DNA of 64,000 nucleotides, taken from assembly GCA_018136815.1 (NCBI GenBank), contig CM030937.1, forward strand, positions 2,366,887 through 2,430,886. The letters run 5' to 3'. This document shows positions 20,701 to 31,821 of this stretch, in pieces. The DNA is from Isochrysis galbana. Taxonomy: Eukaryota; Haptophyta; Isochrysidales; Isochrysidaceae. How positions within the stretch are numbered: the first letter of the stretch is position 1; each line of letters opens with the position of its first letter. A program made the position numbers and the translations under genes. Under the pieces are notes generated by a model. That model did not search any database. It had not been told where the DNA came from and saw nothing but the letters and a program-made list of their open reading frames with translations.

Positions 20701-23700
20701 GCGTGTGGGTGCTTACAACGGCCGTCTTACCGCTTGCTTACGGGATGGGCAGTTGACGAGGGCAGTCGCTCTGTTTGAAGAAATGGGCGTGAGGGGCGTC
20801 CCCAAAAACTCGCATACGCTCGCCCTCGGGGCGGAAGCCATGGCAAGGTGCACTACACAAATGGAGTGGGTTTACATCGCCACATAATCCTTCTGCCCCA
20901 TCGCCACCACTTTAATACTTTTGCCTCCACCCCGCACCGGATCCGCAAACAGGCCGCCCTCTTTCTTCCCGGCTCTTGAAATCGGACACACAATCACACA
21001 GCCACCTTTGTTCCCTCCCCCCCGCGCGCAGCCTCGGCGAGTGGCTTCGGCCTCTGGAGTGTATTGCGCTCATTCGACGTCGTCACAGATCCTCCGGTAG
21101 CAATATGAATGAGCCATCCTCAGCCACAGCAAGTGCAACAAAGCCCGGGCACGAAGCATCTTGTACGGGGGCCTTCGCTGCCTCTTCGATGACTGAAACG
21201 CCTCCGGCCGTCCCTGCTTCGACCATTGGTGCTGCGATGGGTGCTTGCGTCGGCGCGGCAGAATGGCGGGGCGCTCTTGCTCTCCTCGATCCATCTGGGG
21301 ATGCAGCTGCGACTGTCGCTGCAAACGAAAGATGTAGACGGGGGGGCGATGCGACGACAGAGCGTGACGCTGTGCGAGAGCATGGCCGCAGTGCGAACAT
21401 AGCCAAGGCCCCCCTACACACGCTCCCAGTCGCAGTTGTAGCTTTTGATCCTCCCTTGGAATCAACGGACAACGAAACAATGGCGCCCGCGCTGCAAACG
21501 AATCCTGCCTTGCCCATTTCAGTTGGGGCCGTCGAGGTTGGACCGCTGTCAAAAGCCTTTGACGATGACGTCCAATCGATTGCATTGAGAGCTGTGGCAC
21601 GTGGTGCAGTGCCTCCGACCTTGTGCGCTGCGGCAATGGCGGCATGTGTCAATGGTGGGCAGTGGCAACGCGCCATCGCACTCTTCGACGCAGCGTGTGA
21701 AGTTGTTTACCCGTCGAGCACAAATCTCGACACGGGAAGACTTAAGAGCAGATCAAGATCTCATTGTGTTCAACAGTCTCCAGAGGGTGGAGTTGACGTA
21801 GCCAAATTCCAAACCACCCAGGTGCAAGGGAGTCAGATGGGCACGACTAGCCATGCTAGAGGCGACAAAGCGACGGCGATGGACGACGTGTCGTTGACAG
21901 ATTTCAATAGTGTTGATCACGAGCACGCGGATGGAAACGGTGGCAACACGGAAGCTCGTCTTACAGATGGCCATACTGACTCCTATCATGTCTTGGCGGG
22001 ATCGGCTTCATCACTTCCCTTGCTGCACGCGGCGATGCTCGCTTTCGAGGCCGGCGCGCAGTGGGAGCGCGCACTTAAGTTACTATTCGCATTGGGCAAG
22101 GCAGGACATTTGCACGAGGAAAACCCGCACGCACCGACCTTGCTCAGCCAGGCAGTGTCTTGCTGCTCCGCCGCCCGCCAGTGGGCCCCTCTGGTGCAGC
22201 TCTTGCACCTCCACGGAGGCAATCCTGCTCTTCGCTCCACAATGCTTGTTCGCTCCCTAGAACGCACATCGGACATTCGGCAAATTGATGCGTTGCTCTG
22301 TGCGCGACGCGCGACAATGGTGCGCTTACCCGTAGGGGCCGCGCCAAGTGATTTCGGGCATGATTGGAAGAGTTTCCCGGGAGAGTTGAAGGACGTCGTC
22401 GCGCAGGTGCAGATGGCTTCAGCCATTCCGTCCGACCCAGATTTTCCAGCATCATCTTTTGAGGAGCGTAGTGGTCACGTCGAGGGGCTCCATCTTCACC
22501 GGCACCAAGAAAGTGGTATCGCTGCGACGAATCAGTCTTCGAGTCAGCGCCCGAACAGCTCAGCCGGATCACGAGGCAACGATCCGATCGGTATGGATGT
22601 ACGGTCTACTGAGATATCGTCACCGCCACTTGAGGGTGCAGAGCTCAGTGCGGCTCTTGCTGCCTTTGCGGCTTTCGGAGCTTGGGATCGGGTGCGTTGC
22701 ATACTCGATGCTTCCGAGAAGGCTGGGCACCGACTCGGGGTCGTCGATCTGCGCCCAACTTTTGAGAAGGCACGGGCGTCCGAGAACTGGGGGCTGATTC
22801 TTCGCTTGTTTTTTGCCACCTCGGATGTCGCAGCCATACCTTCGATGGTCGCGGAGGCTTTGGACAGCGCGAGAAATAGTAGCAACAACACACGTTCCAA
22901 TGGTGCGAGTGGAGCTCGACGTCAACTAGATGCGGCCGATGATGGAGCCAAGAGAAAAAGTGCAGGCGGCCGTCGTGCATTCCGTGAAGGCAAGGACATC
23001 GAGAAACCACGTGAAGCAGCACCTGCGCGGACTTTGGACTTGCCATCTGGCTCAAGAGCCAACGACACATGGGCACCTACTGATGATTGGTCGCGCGCTG
23101 CCTCTGCTGGCTTTGCAATTGAACTGGCCACGGATACCCAACCGATGCCAACAACCAAGATGATCATCGCGTCGCAACACTCGGGAGGCAGTACCGGTGC
23201 TGCAGGTGTGGCAGCTGCGAGCGCGGCGGCCGGGATGGCAGCTGGGATTGCAGGTGGACCTCACGGGGCGGCAATCGGAGCTGCAGCCGGAATGGCTGCT
23301 GGTACCGCGGTTGGGCTGCACGGTACCGATGCCGCACGGCTTTCTCGAGGTGCGGTCAGTGCTGTCTTTGGCATGTCAGAAAGCGAGCTATCGACACGAG
23401 CTGCGCGCGACGCTGCTAGCGTGGTGGGGGCCTCTGTGGCAGCCGGCGCCGCAGCCGCCGCAGCTGCTGGACCACATGGCGCTGCGTTGGGAGCCGTGGC
23501 AGGGATGGCGGCCGGTATGGCAAGGTTACATCGGGTTCGCGCAGCAGCAGCAGCAGCCGCATTGCGGGCGGCCGAATCCGCTACAATGGCAGGGCCATCT
23601 TTTGCGGCTGCCGCTGCCGCATTAGCCACAACACCTCCTACTGCTTTTGGGGGTGGGGCCTTGCGTCGGGGACGCTGGTGGTGGGACATGCGCTCATACC

Positions 23701-26591
23701 GGATAGCGATGCTGGCAGCACGCAAGTCGGGGAACTGGCGCGCAGCGATTGATATTTTGCGTAGCCTGCGCGAAGTGCCCTCAACGGCATTTTCCAAGTC
23801 GCCTGCGCCCGGCGCCGATGCTGCCTCACCACCACACTTCGGCGATTATGCCACTCTTCGGTCTCTTGGTTTCTCTCCACCTACAATTGCTGGGAATGGA
23901 GAAACATCCCTTGCTGAGCGCCCTGCTGGAGCGTTTGAGCATGGCGTAGTCGAGATTCATTCCGCACACGGCAGGGCATCACAACCCGAGGGCGAGCACG
24001 CATCATTGATGACGCATACCTCGCGTCAGCACAAGCCCGATGCCCAATTCTACACGGGCGCAATTGCCGCCTGCTTGGCGGACGGCTCTTTTGAGGCGCT
24101 TAGCGCATCAATGGGCATCCTTGCCATAGCTGAACGTGCAGGCACTGCCGAAGGACCAACATACGGTGCTGCTATGCAAGCGCAGGTATTAGTCCTCGTA
24201 GAAGTGCTGCCATTCAGCACTAAACTTCGCGATACTCCAGGCTCCACGCTTGTGTACTCACTTGTGCAAGTGATAGCCCCATTTGCGTATTCTATCAAGT
24301 GACTGCCGCTTGGGGGCCGCGTCGCATGTCTTTTTCCGGGGGTAATCTTCGTATTCTCAACCATCTACCGCCTCCGACCTCGTGTTGTCAGGTGAAGCTT
24401 GGGCGTCGGCTGGAAGCTTGGCGTTTGCTCCGTCGTGCACGCGCAAGAGGCGTCGAGCTCATCACGCTCGAGCTTAATATTGGATTGGGGGCAGCTGCAC
24501 GATGCGGCCAGCTCTCGCATGCACTTGCGCTCTTGCAAGAGATGCGCCGCGTCTCGCGCACATCGGGAGGCACATCGCTGAGCCGAATAGCGCCCGATGT
24601 TGGCAGCTACGATGCCTTGCTGTTCCCTTTAGCCTCGGCTGGGCGCTTTTCCGAACTGCTCCGTCTGTTCGACGAGATGCAGGAGGATGGCTTGGCGCCT
24701 ATTGAGCCCCATTACATCCTTGCTCTGCGCGCTTGCGCCGAGCAAGGCCTTGGAATGCGCGCCGCCACGATCCTCTTGCGCATGCAAGCCCGGGGCATGC
24801 GGTATGGCCGTGCTGCTGCAGTCGCCATGGTGGCATGCAACCGTGCCCGCACGTACGAGACTTCTCTTGATATCTTCCACGCACTGCAGCGTGATTCGGC
24901 CGACCGCCAGCGCCACGCACGTGGCACGGCGCTGAGCGGGGAGTTGGACGGCTCGCCTGCAACTACGTCGCCTGAAGCACTACATTATCCCTTCCGGTCG
25001 GTTGCTGTTTTCAACGTGGCAATTCAAGCAATGCGCAAGCAAGGTTTAGCTGAGGAAGCGGTTGAGCTTGTTCGCGCCATGCGCCGTGAATTTGCCGTAG
25101 CGCCCGACCACGTCACATTCGGCACAGCTCTCGCTGCCTGCCGCGAGGTCGGTGAGCCTGCACTGCTCACTATGATCCTCGAGGCGCTCTTCCAAGAGGT
25201 GGAGCTCCAAACCGCGGGCCGAGCATCGCAAGAAAACGGGCCACCTTTATCGCCTTTCCTTCCGTCTGACGAGATGCATGCGGAGCTTATTGGCTCATTC
25301 GGACGCTTTGGTGAACCACGACGAGCACTTAGGCTGTTCGCTCAGGTACATCGCAAGCAACATTTTCACCACATGTTCATCTCTCCCTTCCCGTCCCTGT
25401 GTTGAAACCACCTCTCATGACTTGCTAATGTTGCGGTCTTGTTCAAGAACGATATTCCCTCCCTTATCATCGCAGCTCTTGTCCTCGGCTCTTCCTCTAC
25501 ACAACCGCGTGTTCAATCGCACTCTAGTGGCCCTTTCGCATTCTGGCTACGCACGTCCACACCTCCTTGACCAAATCATTGCCGTCGGACACGAACGCGA
25601 GGTATGGGGAACACTACACTCATGGAATTCCGATGTCGCTGTTCTCGATTGCCGGCCCTTCCTCACGGGAGCACCAATGCTTGCGGCGTTGCACTATTGG
25701 CTGCGGCTCCTTGGCCGGAGTCTCCCGCGAGAATCTATGGCTGTGCGCACTCCGCCCTTCTTTGCGATCATTGCTTGTGACGGGTCGCGTAAAGAGGGTG
25801 AGGCGGACGAAAGGCTGCAATTGATTTCGAAGTCCCTGCATGATCTTGCCATCGATCACGCTATCGCTGGCTCGCTTGAAGCCCGCGTGGCGAATTCTGC
25901 CTTGTCATACAAAGAGTCTGGCGGGCTGCCAGTAGCTCCGGGGCTCATTCTTGTCCTTCCGTCAGCCCCAGCGCTCGACGCTGCCGAGCGGCTGAATGAG
26001 GAAGTCGAGCGCTGGAAAGACTCTACCATCGCTGCTGGGGCAAACGGGCAGGTTGGAAGAGGGCATGTGAAAAAGCATAACGGGGAAATCTTTGGACCGA
26101 GGCTTGCACAGAATGAAGAGGGCGCGTGGGTTGACGGAACAAGGAGATCGGCTCCTGTTCGGGATTTTGGCGGTGCTCTTCAGACATGTCCCACCCAATT
26201 CACGCTTGAAAGCCTTCTGAGCGGCTCGGCCCCAGCTGATGACCTTGACGATTCCCTTGACGGACTCGCACGGTGCTTAGCTCCACGAGAGATTTGGCTG
26301 GAGAACATGCGGCGTGAACGCGTGAGAAGGCAAGCCGCTCGGGAGCGCGTGCTACGTGAGCGTGGGCTTGCGCCACCGCCTCCGGCACTCTCCGAAGAGG
26401 AGGCTGCCGCTTTGGCCACCGCGAGCGCACGGCGCAAGCACGGTCCCTCAACCCCGTCACGCTGGCCGACACCGATGCCAGACGGTAATGTGCCGTGGTC
26501 AACGCCACGAACGGGGGACTTCAGGCCGAGAGATAACGTCTTCCGCGCTGCGCGTTCACGCACACGCTCGCCAGTGTCAACCATGCCCTAG
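17762..26591 (+). CDS. Giant PPR-SMR protein, predicted organellar RNA factor, seven exons
   Basis: Exons 17762-18500, 18602-18762, 18905-20170, 20429-20847, 21032-24185, 24392-25345 and 25476-26591 join in phase with GT-AG borders, giving about 2602 aa. The N-terminus (MLRLPLRRLPRLLRNLSAG) looks like an organelle transit peptide. Many degenerate 35-residue pentatricopeptide helices are visible, for example AYNAAMSALERSGRAGEALALYKTM, SYDALLFPLASAGRFSELLRLFDEM and VFNVAIQAMRKQGLAEEAVELVRAM (each split across repeats). Exon 5 also carries an Ala/Gly-rich stretch (about residues 1580-1730) and long disordered linkers. The last exon has a small MutS-related-like domain (VLDCRPFLTGAPMLAALHYW, about residues 2287-2370) and a basic tail. 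Plant PPR-SMR proteins (GUN1, pTAC2, SOT1 types) act in chloroplast gene expression. Target organelle and RNA are unknown here. The size far exceeds the usual 700-1000 aa. Confidence 0.85.
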
Positions 26592-26724
26592 AACTCCAAA
26601 TGATGACCGATCTGCCCGACAAAAACGTGGGCGTTGACAGAAGGAACATAGTCTTGGGAATTGATGTCAAGCGCAGTTTTGTATTCGGCATTTGTGCTCA
26701 TTCTACGGGTGGACGCACACATGG

Positions 26725-26879
26725 TGCTTGATGAGATGGATGCCGACGCGCGCGACCCGCGCAACTACAGACCAATTATGCTACTCCAAAGCGATTACAA
26801 AGTCCTAGCCAAAATACTAACTAGCAGACTAAGCGAAGTTACAGGCAGAGTGATATCGGAAGTTTGGCCCGAAGTTTAG
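26725..26879 (+). pseudogene. LINE reverse transcriptase fragment (sense)
   Basis: Reads DPRNYRPIMLLQSDYKVLAK followed by ILTSRLSEVTGRVIS, the N-terminal finger block of non-LTR RT. It stops at 26879. No flanking ORF2 remains. Confidence 0.7.
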
Positions 26880-26918
26880 TAGCTCGACGAGGCCAGGTGA
26901 TAAAACTCCCAATTTCCT

Positions 26919-27300
26919 TTATCGAAGATCGAAGGCTTTTTCCCAATCAAGGGCTAGTCGGGCTAGCAGCAGGCCCAGCTCCCCGGTTTTGTCTAGGTAG
27001 GCTCTTGTGAAAAAAAAACATCTGAAGAATCTGGCCCTTTCAGCCATTTGTATCTTTGGAATCTGGCGGGGGGGCGCTTCCTCTTCAAAGACCCCATTCT
27101 CAGTCCTTCGAATTTCTGGTCGTTCGGTTTGCCGCACGAGGCCCTGGTTTTCGACCGCCTTGGCGAGCGCGCTGATGGTTATGAAGTTTTTCAACTCAAA
27201 TTTGTAGTTCCGCACGACTAGGTGTGCGAAGGCGCTCACGAGCGAGGACGACCGTCCGATAGTGAGTGATCGGGCTACTTGAGACCCGGGTTGTAAAATC
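26919..27300 (-). pseudogene. LINE reverse transcriptase fragment (inverted)
   Basis: The minus-strand frame ends LLLARLALDWEKAFDLR. LDWEKAFD is the RT motif that normally follows the block present on the plus strand just to the left. The preceding residues (YLDKTGELG) also fit. The two pieces face each other head to head, as after twin-primed insertion or later rearrangement. Confidence 0.55.
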
Positions 27301-28160
27301 AAACCCGCTTTATGTTTTATTGATTTAAATACTAAATAAACCCATATTATATCCATATTTTACGGGGATGAGATGTAAAAATAAAATCGTTCGCATGGTG
27401 CCCTCTTTCGACGGAACGCGACCTGCGTCCTGCGTTCGCGGTGTCGGGATGAAAAACAACGACAACGACACATACATAAGATTCCAAGGAGAATACATCC
27501 CAAAGGGACAAATTTTTAGAAATAGAAACCTGGGACGACACCATAGAAAACCACGCCATATCAATGATTGATGGCGAAGGCCGGAGGCCGGAGGCCCAAG
27601 CGCGAGAGATAGCTCGACACCAGAACGGAAGCTCCCGGAGCGAGGCAACCAAGAGAAGCCGCAGCCGGGGGTACACATATCACAAGAAGGAATCTATTAT
27701 GCTAATCTCAAGGGCCCATGGTATGAAGCGGCGCTATCATATCTAGTATTTGGGCACGCCGGTACTAGGCGAAAAACTACATGGCACTCCCTAGCACCTG
27801 GACTTGGACCCCGCCCCGCCCCGCCGGCACAATTGGGCGAAGGATACAAATCTAACAAAAGGCTTGAATACCCGCTGGCCGACGAGTATCGAGTATGCAT
27901 TAGACGGGCCCCAAACCCGCACTCTGAACCAGGCCCATGGTAGTGCACCTGGGCCGCACCCCGGATACCGAAGACAAAGGAATGATGGGGGGAAGGTGAA
28001 GGGGCGGTGAAGGGGAAATGAAGGGCGATGTCAGCGGATAGGTAGTACCTAGTTCTAGTTGGTGTTAGTCCCGAATCTTCAGATGTTTTTTTAATTTATC
28101 GTGTTGTTTCGTCAAGGGAATTTCCACTAGTCTATGTGGGGTATTCAGTATTTACTAGTA
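27301..28160. other. Probable LINE-derived and intergenic DNA
   Basis: A segment at about 27365-27420 (TTTCGACGGAACGCG, GCATGGTGCC) recurs inverted at about 38716-38775, so it is a dispersed repeat, perhaps a LINE 3' end. No gene recognised. The downstream part borders the 3' end of the SET gene. Confidence 0.4.
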
Positions 28161-30800
28161 TTAGAAATTGAAGCTGAAGCTATCACTCAAGCCTTTGGCG
28201 CCAAGCCCACTCCCACCACTATCACCCTTGAATAACCATGCCGGGGTAGGTCGTTTGTGCCCATCGAGCGCCTGTTCGTCATGCCATCTCTTTGCCCGAC
28301 GCGCATGCTCGACAGGATGCAAGTGCTCGATCGCGACATTACGTTCGCAGGCACGTGCGTTCTTCAAGTACAAGAACGCTGCCAAGATATAGCGTGTGCC
28401 CGCAACAACCGGCTCACCGCCATGTAGCAACTTGCCTCCATCGAAGGCGATCAGGGATCCTTTCGGAGGCCGAATCGCGCGCCTCATCTCCCAAAAGTAA
28501 GTCCCCCCACCGTCGTACTCCCGCGGGCAATTGAGCGGGATCGTGAATGAAAGTGAACTTTCGTCAGTATGGAGTGGTAGGAGCCGCTGCGCCTCGCTGC
28601 TATACTTCACGACGAAAGCATCGTGAACAGCAATCGAAGCGGTCGGCAGACCTAGCTCCGCTTCAAGCCAAGGGGAAATCCGCGTGCGGAAGGCGGTTGC
28701 GAACCAGCTCATGAGCTGCTCACACTCGTGGACAGGGATGTCCGTTGTTGGCACCGCATAATGTCGCGAAGTGCTCCACCCGCCCAGTTGGGCCGCCCGG
28801 TCCTCGGCTAGAGCGACGCACGCGTCACAGTCATGAGCTGAGAGCAATGGGGCCGACGAGCAAACGACTTGTGCGCCGGCTTCGCAAAAAAGAACGTCGG
28901 AACCTGGAAGATCGCCAGGAGTACTGTGTATCATGCCAGCAGGCATGTGCTCAGCCTGAGCATACTTTTCGCACTTGGCCCAGGTGGCTGCGAGGCCGCC
29001 GTCGTCATCCATCGCAGCGCTCTCCTCGACCTGGCGCGCACGTAGTGCTTTCATTCCGGCTTCCCAAGCCTCTCGTGCCGAGACGATATCCCCTCTTGCG
29101 AGCCAGCATGCTCCAAGCAAATGAGCCGCCTCGCCATTTGCCCCACCTGAAACATTTATCTGGCGCCGTGCCAGCACCGCTGCGCTCTCGTATCTCCCTT
29201 CTTGGACTGCGGCAACAGCGAGCTCGAGCCATGGCATGCTTGGTTGCTGAGAGGTTGCAAATGCGCATGCGAGGGCAGAGCAATCGTTATCAGCTCTGAA
29301 TGTGTTAGGACTCACAGAGGAGGAATCGAATTGACAACGTATGCACGGGCATGAATACCCTTCGCCAAAGCGGAGTTGGAGCTGCCGGCGGCGCTGAGGA
29401 AGCGGAGCTGATGAGTCTATCCATGACACTGTAAGCGGTTCAGCTTGGGCGAGGTTGCGAAGCGCCAACGCCCCCATCCTCCATCCAGATGGGGGAATCG
29501 AGGTAGCTTCACGCGCTCCGAAACCTCGGGCAGTCTGCTCGGAGAAGGCGCTGCTTGAACCGGATGGACACAGACGAGAGAGAGGTAGAGCCTCGATTTG
29601 TACGTTCGGCAGGCACGAGTGGGCTGGATTCCCACCGGGGAGCAAGAACGCGAACTGGCCACATGCCTCAGAAAAGAGCGAGGGTGCGCGCTGGTGCAGT
29701 AGAGACGCCCGCCGCGCATTCGTCACTCGTAGCGCAGTTGATACGACATCGCCTTTGTGCTCTGCCGTCGAGGACATCGGTGTATGTTTGACCTCCGACG
29801 CGGCCGCGATGGCCTCTTCTAGCAAGAGCGCATCGAGTTGCTCCTCGCTATCCGCACCCACATCCTCAGCGGTAGCCGTGACTGTTGATGCGGAGGCGCA
29901 CGCCTTCATCGACATGTGGCCCGCACTCGCGTCGGAAAGACGCGATGAGTGGCCACTACTCAAGACACACCTCGCTGCATCCAAGAGGGTTCCGAGGACC
30001 GGCTCTGTATCCGCTTGATGCTGGACCACAAGCTCTGCACACCGGGCCACAATGGGCGAATCAACGACGACAGTGAGCAACGATCTCTCGAACGAGGCCA
30101 CGACATCGCAGTATACCCGCTGGGCAAGCAGCGAAGCTACTGCCTCGTGAGCACCGTAGGGGAGGCGCTCGATTAGGGTGGCGTGCAACAGGCACCAGGC
30201 CTCCTGAGAGGTCTCCTCGACAACATTGGAGTCCGGCTCGCACGCGTTGGCGCCAGCTGCTGCACACGCAGCAAGGAGTTTCGCGGCCTCCGCCTGTGCG
30301 GTGTTCGCAAGGTCAGCATCGCTCTTCGCATGTGACATGGCAGCTGCGATCCGCGCGCAGATGGCCTTTGCAGCCAAGATGAGCGTCTCGCTCACAGCGC
30401 GGCTCATCGAGTGAAGCTCAGACATCGGGTGGGCACTGCCGACACCGCGCACGCACGTGAGCCGGTGCGCTGACTGGTGGGAGCGGCGGCAGTCCGCGCT
30501 GCACCAGACCTCAGTACAGCCGCCACCGCACACGACCGGCTCGTCCGGCTCGTGCCCTAACCCGCCCTCGGCCCGCCAGCCCCCAGGGCGCTCTGCACGC
30601 TGCACGGCGGCCGAGCGGCGCACTCTGCGCAGCGCGAGAGCGAGCTGGAGGCGGAGGGGGGCGGCGGGCGCGCGGCAGTGGGCACAGAGGAAGAGTAGCT
30701 CGCGCGACTCCAGCGTCTGCTCGCACAGCAGAGCCGCCTCGTCCTCCTCGAGCGGCTGCGCCTCCCCCTTGGCCAGCGGAGAGCGGCACGCGTGCCCCAT
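28161..30800 (-). CDS. MYND-SET methyltransferase fused to a 2-oxoglutarate/Fe(II) oxygenase
   Basis: Single 879-aa ORF without introns. The N-terminal third has Cys/His pairs of a MYND finger (LCAHCRAP near residue 38; CGGGCTEVWCSADCRRSHQS near 91). The middle carries a SMYD-type SET core: NPAHSCLPNV (about residue 393), LTVSWIDSSAPLPQRRRQL, and a post-SET cluster CPCIRCQF near 485. The last 150 residues form a prolyl-4-hydroxylase-like oxygenase with HTD (LPLHTDESS, about 743), the distal His in KLLHGGEPV (about 792) and the 2OG-binding Arg in AGTRYILAAFL. All metal-binding residues appear intact. SMYD enzymes methylate lysines on histones or other proteins; P4H-type enzymes hydroxylate proline or lysine. 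Both activities on one chain is unusual. Substrates are unknown. The start ATG at 30800 is the first in frame. Confidence 0.85.
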   Translation of the reverse strand: MGHACRSPLAKGEAQPLEEDEAALLCEQTLESRELLFLCAHCRAPAAPLRLQLALALRRVRRSAAVQRAERPGGWRAEGGLGHEPDEPVVCGGGCTEVWCSADCRRSHQSAHRLTCVRGVGSAHPMSELHSMSRAVSETLILAAKAICARIAAAMSHAKSDADLANTAQAEAAKLLAACAAAGANACEPDSNVVEETSQEAWCLLHATLIERLPYGAHEAVASLLAQRVYCDVVASFERSLLTVVVDSPIVARCAELVVQHQADTEPVLGTLLDAARCVLSSGHSSRLSDASAGHMSMKACASASTVTATAEDVGADSEEQLDALLLEEAIAAASEVKHTPMSSTAEHKGDVVSTALRVTNARRASLLHQRAPSLFSEACGQFAFLLPGGNPAHSCLPNVQIEALPLSRLCPSGSSSAFSEQTARGFGAREATSIPPSGWRMGALALRNLAQAEPLTVSWIDSSAPLPQRRRQLQLRFGEGYSCPCIRCQFDSSSVSPNTFRADNDCSALACAFATSQQPSMPWLELAVAAVQEGRYESAAVLARRQINVSGGANGEAAHLLGACWLARGDIVSAREAWEAGMKALRARQVEESAAMDDDGGLAATWAKCEKYAQAEHMPAGMIHSTPGDLPGSDVLFCEAGAQVVCSSAPLLSAHDCDACVALAEDRAAQLGGWSTSRHYAVPTTDIPVHECEQLMSWFATAFRTRISPWLEAELGLPTASIAVHDAFVVKYSSEAQRLLPLHTDESSLSFTIPLNCPREYDGGGTYFWEMRRAIRPPKGSLIAFDGGKLLHGGEPVVAGTRYILAAFLYLKNARACERNVAIEHLHPVEHARRAKRWHDEQALDGHKRPTPAWLFKGDSGGSGLGAKGLSDSFSFNF

Positions 30801-31274
30801 CAGGCCGACGGCCCCAGCAAGACGCTGCCGCTTCTCTCGGGTTCACACTAGAGGCTGCCGCTTCATGGATAAGACCCATTTCTAGGGGGTAAATTAAGGT
30901 GGTCTGCCGATGAGAGGGCCCACCACCGGTATTCTCTCTTGGCGGCGGGTGGCGCGAGTGGTTGGGCGGCCACCTGCCTCTCTCCGAGGGGCTGTGGCTC
31001 CACATTTATGGGCTGGGTACCAGCCTGACGGCCTAGGGGGAGGCATGTGAGTGCATGTCGACGCCCCCGCCGCGGGAGGCGCCTCAGCAGTCAGCAGACG
31101 CCTCGGTCGAAGGTGTCGTTCCGTCAATTGTGGGACATCAGTCGAATTGAGCGATCGAATGTCCACATAGTTCTATTTTAAAATTAAATGCAGACTAGCA
31201 TCAACTTTTTTTTCTCTGCTTTCCCCCGCGGCGCATGGGGGACGCCGTGCCGGCGCCTTTCCCCTGCGTTTCAT
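30801..31274. promoter_or_regulatory. Upstream region of the MYND-SET gene, no gene seen
   Basis: Contains no convincing ORF and presumably holds the promoter of the divergent-side SET gene. No TATA-like or other element could be assigned with confidence. Confidence 0.3.
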
Positions 31275-31615
31275 CTAAGGCTGACAACTACATAAACACA
31301 CCGTTTAGGAGATATTTCAATGGAGCACCTGTGATTACTTGCAGTCACATCGGTGCACGCCGTGCATGGGCACGGCGCGATGTGCATCGGTCCCCCCGCG
31401 GAGACGCCGTACGTGCGCATGTCAACCTGTTCCCTCTGCGTACCCCCTAATGCCCACAACTACGTAAACTGGTCGTATAAGAGATGTTTCTTTACGCAGA
31501 ACGTGTGATGACTTGCAATCACATTGTACACGCCGTGCGTGGGCACGGCGCGATGTGCATCGGCGTCCCCCCGCGGGGGCGCCGTGCGTGCGCATAAGAA
31601 CTTCCAGGAAGGTGC
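31275..31615. repeat. Two-copy tandem duplication, about 180 bp period
   Basis: Copy 1 (about 31279-31449) and copy 2 (about 31450-31615) share ACAACTACATAAAC / ACAACTACGTAAAC, GTGATTACTTGCAGTCACAT / GTGATGACTTGCAATCACAT and GGGCACGGCGCGATGTGCAT, in the same order with about 80-85 percent identity by eye. Confidence 0.7.
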
Positions 31616-31821
31616 ACGCCGTGCGTTCACTATTTCCGCGGGGGAACTCTGGGCGCAGAGTGCGGTCGGGAACCGTGGAGACACCCCCTGCCCCCTGGAA
31701 CCGCCCTTTGCGCCAGCGCAGCTCTGAACTCCTCGTCGCTTCCCTCACGTGCGCTGCAGCGAAGAGGTCGAGGATGCGATACTCAACCTGTACGTGGAGA
31801 TTAGGGACACGTTTGGTGACC

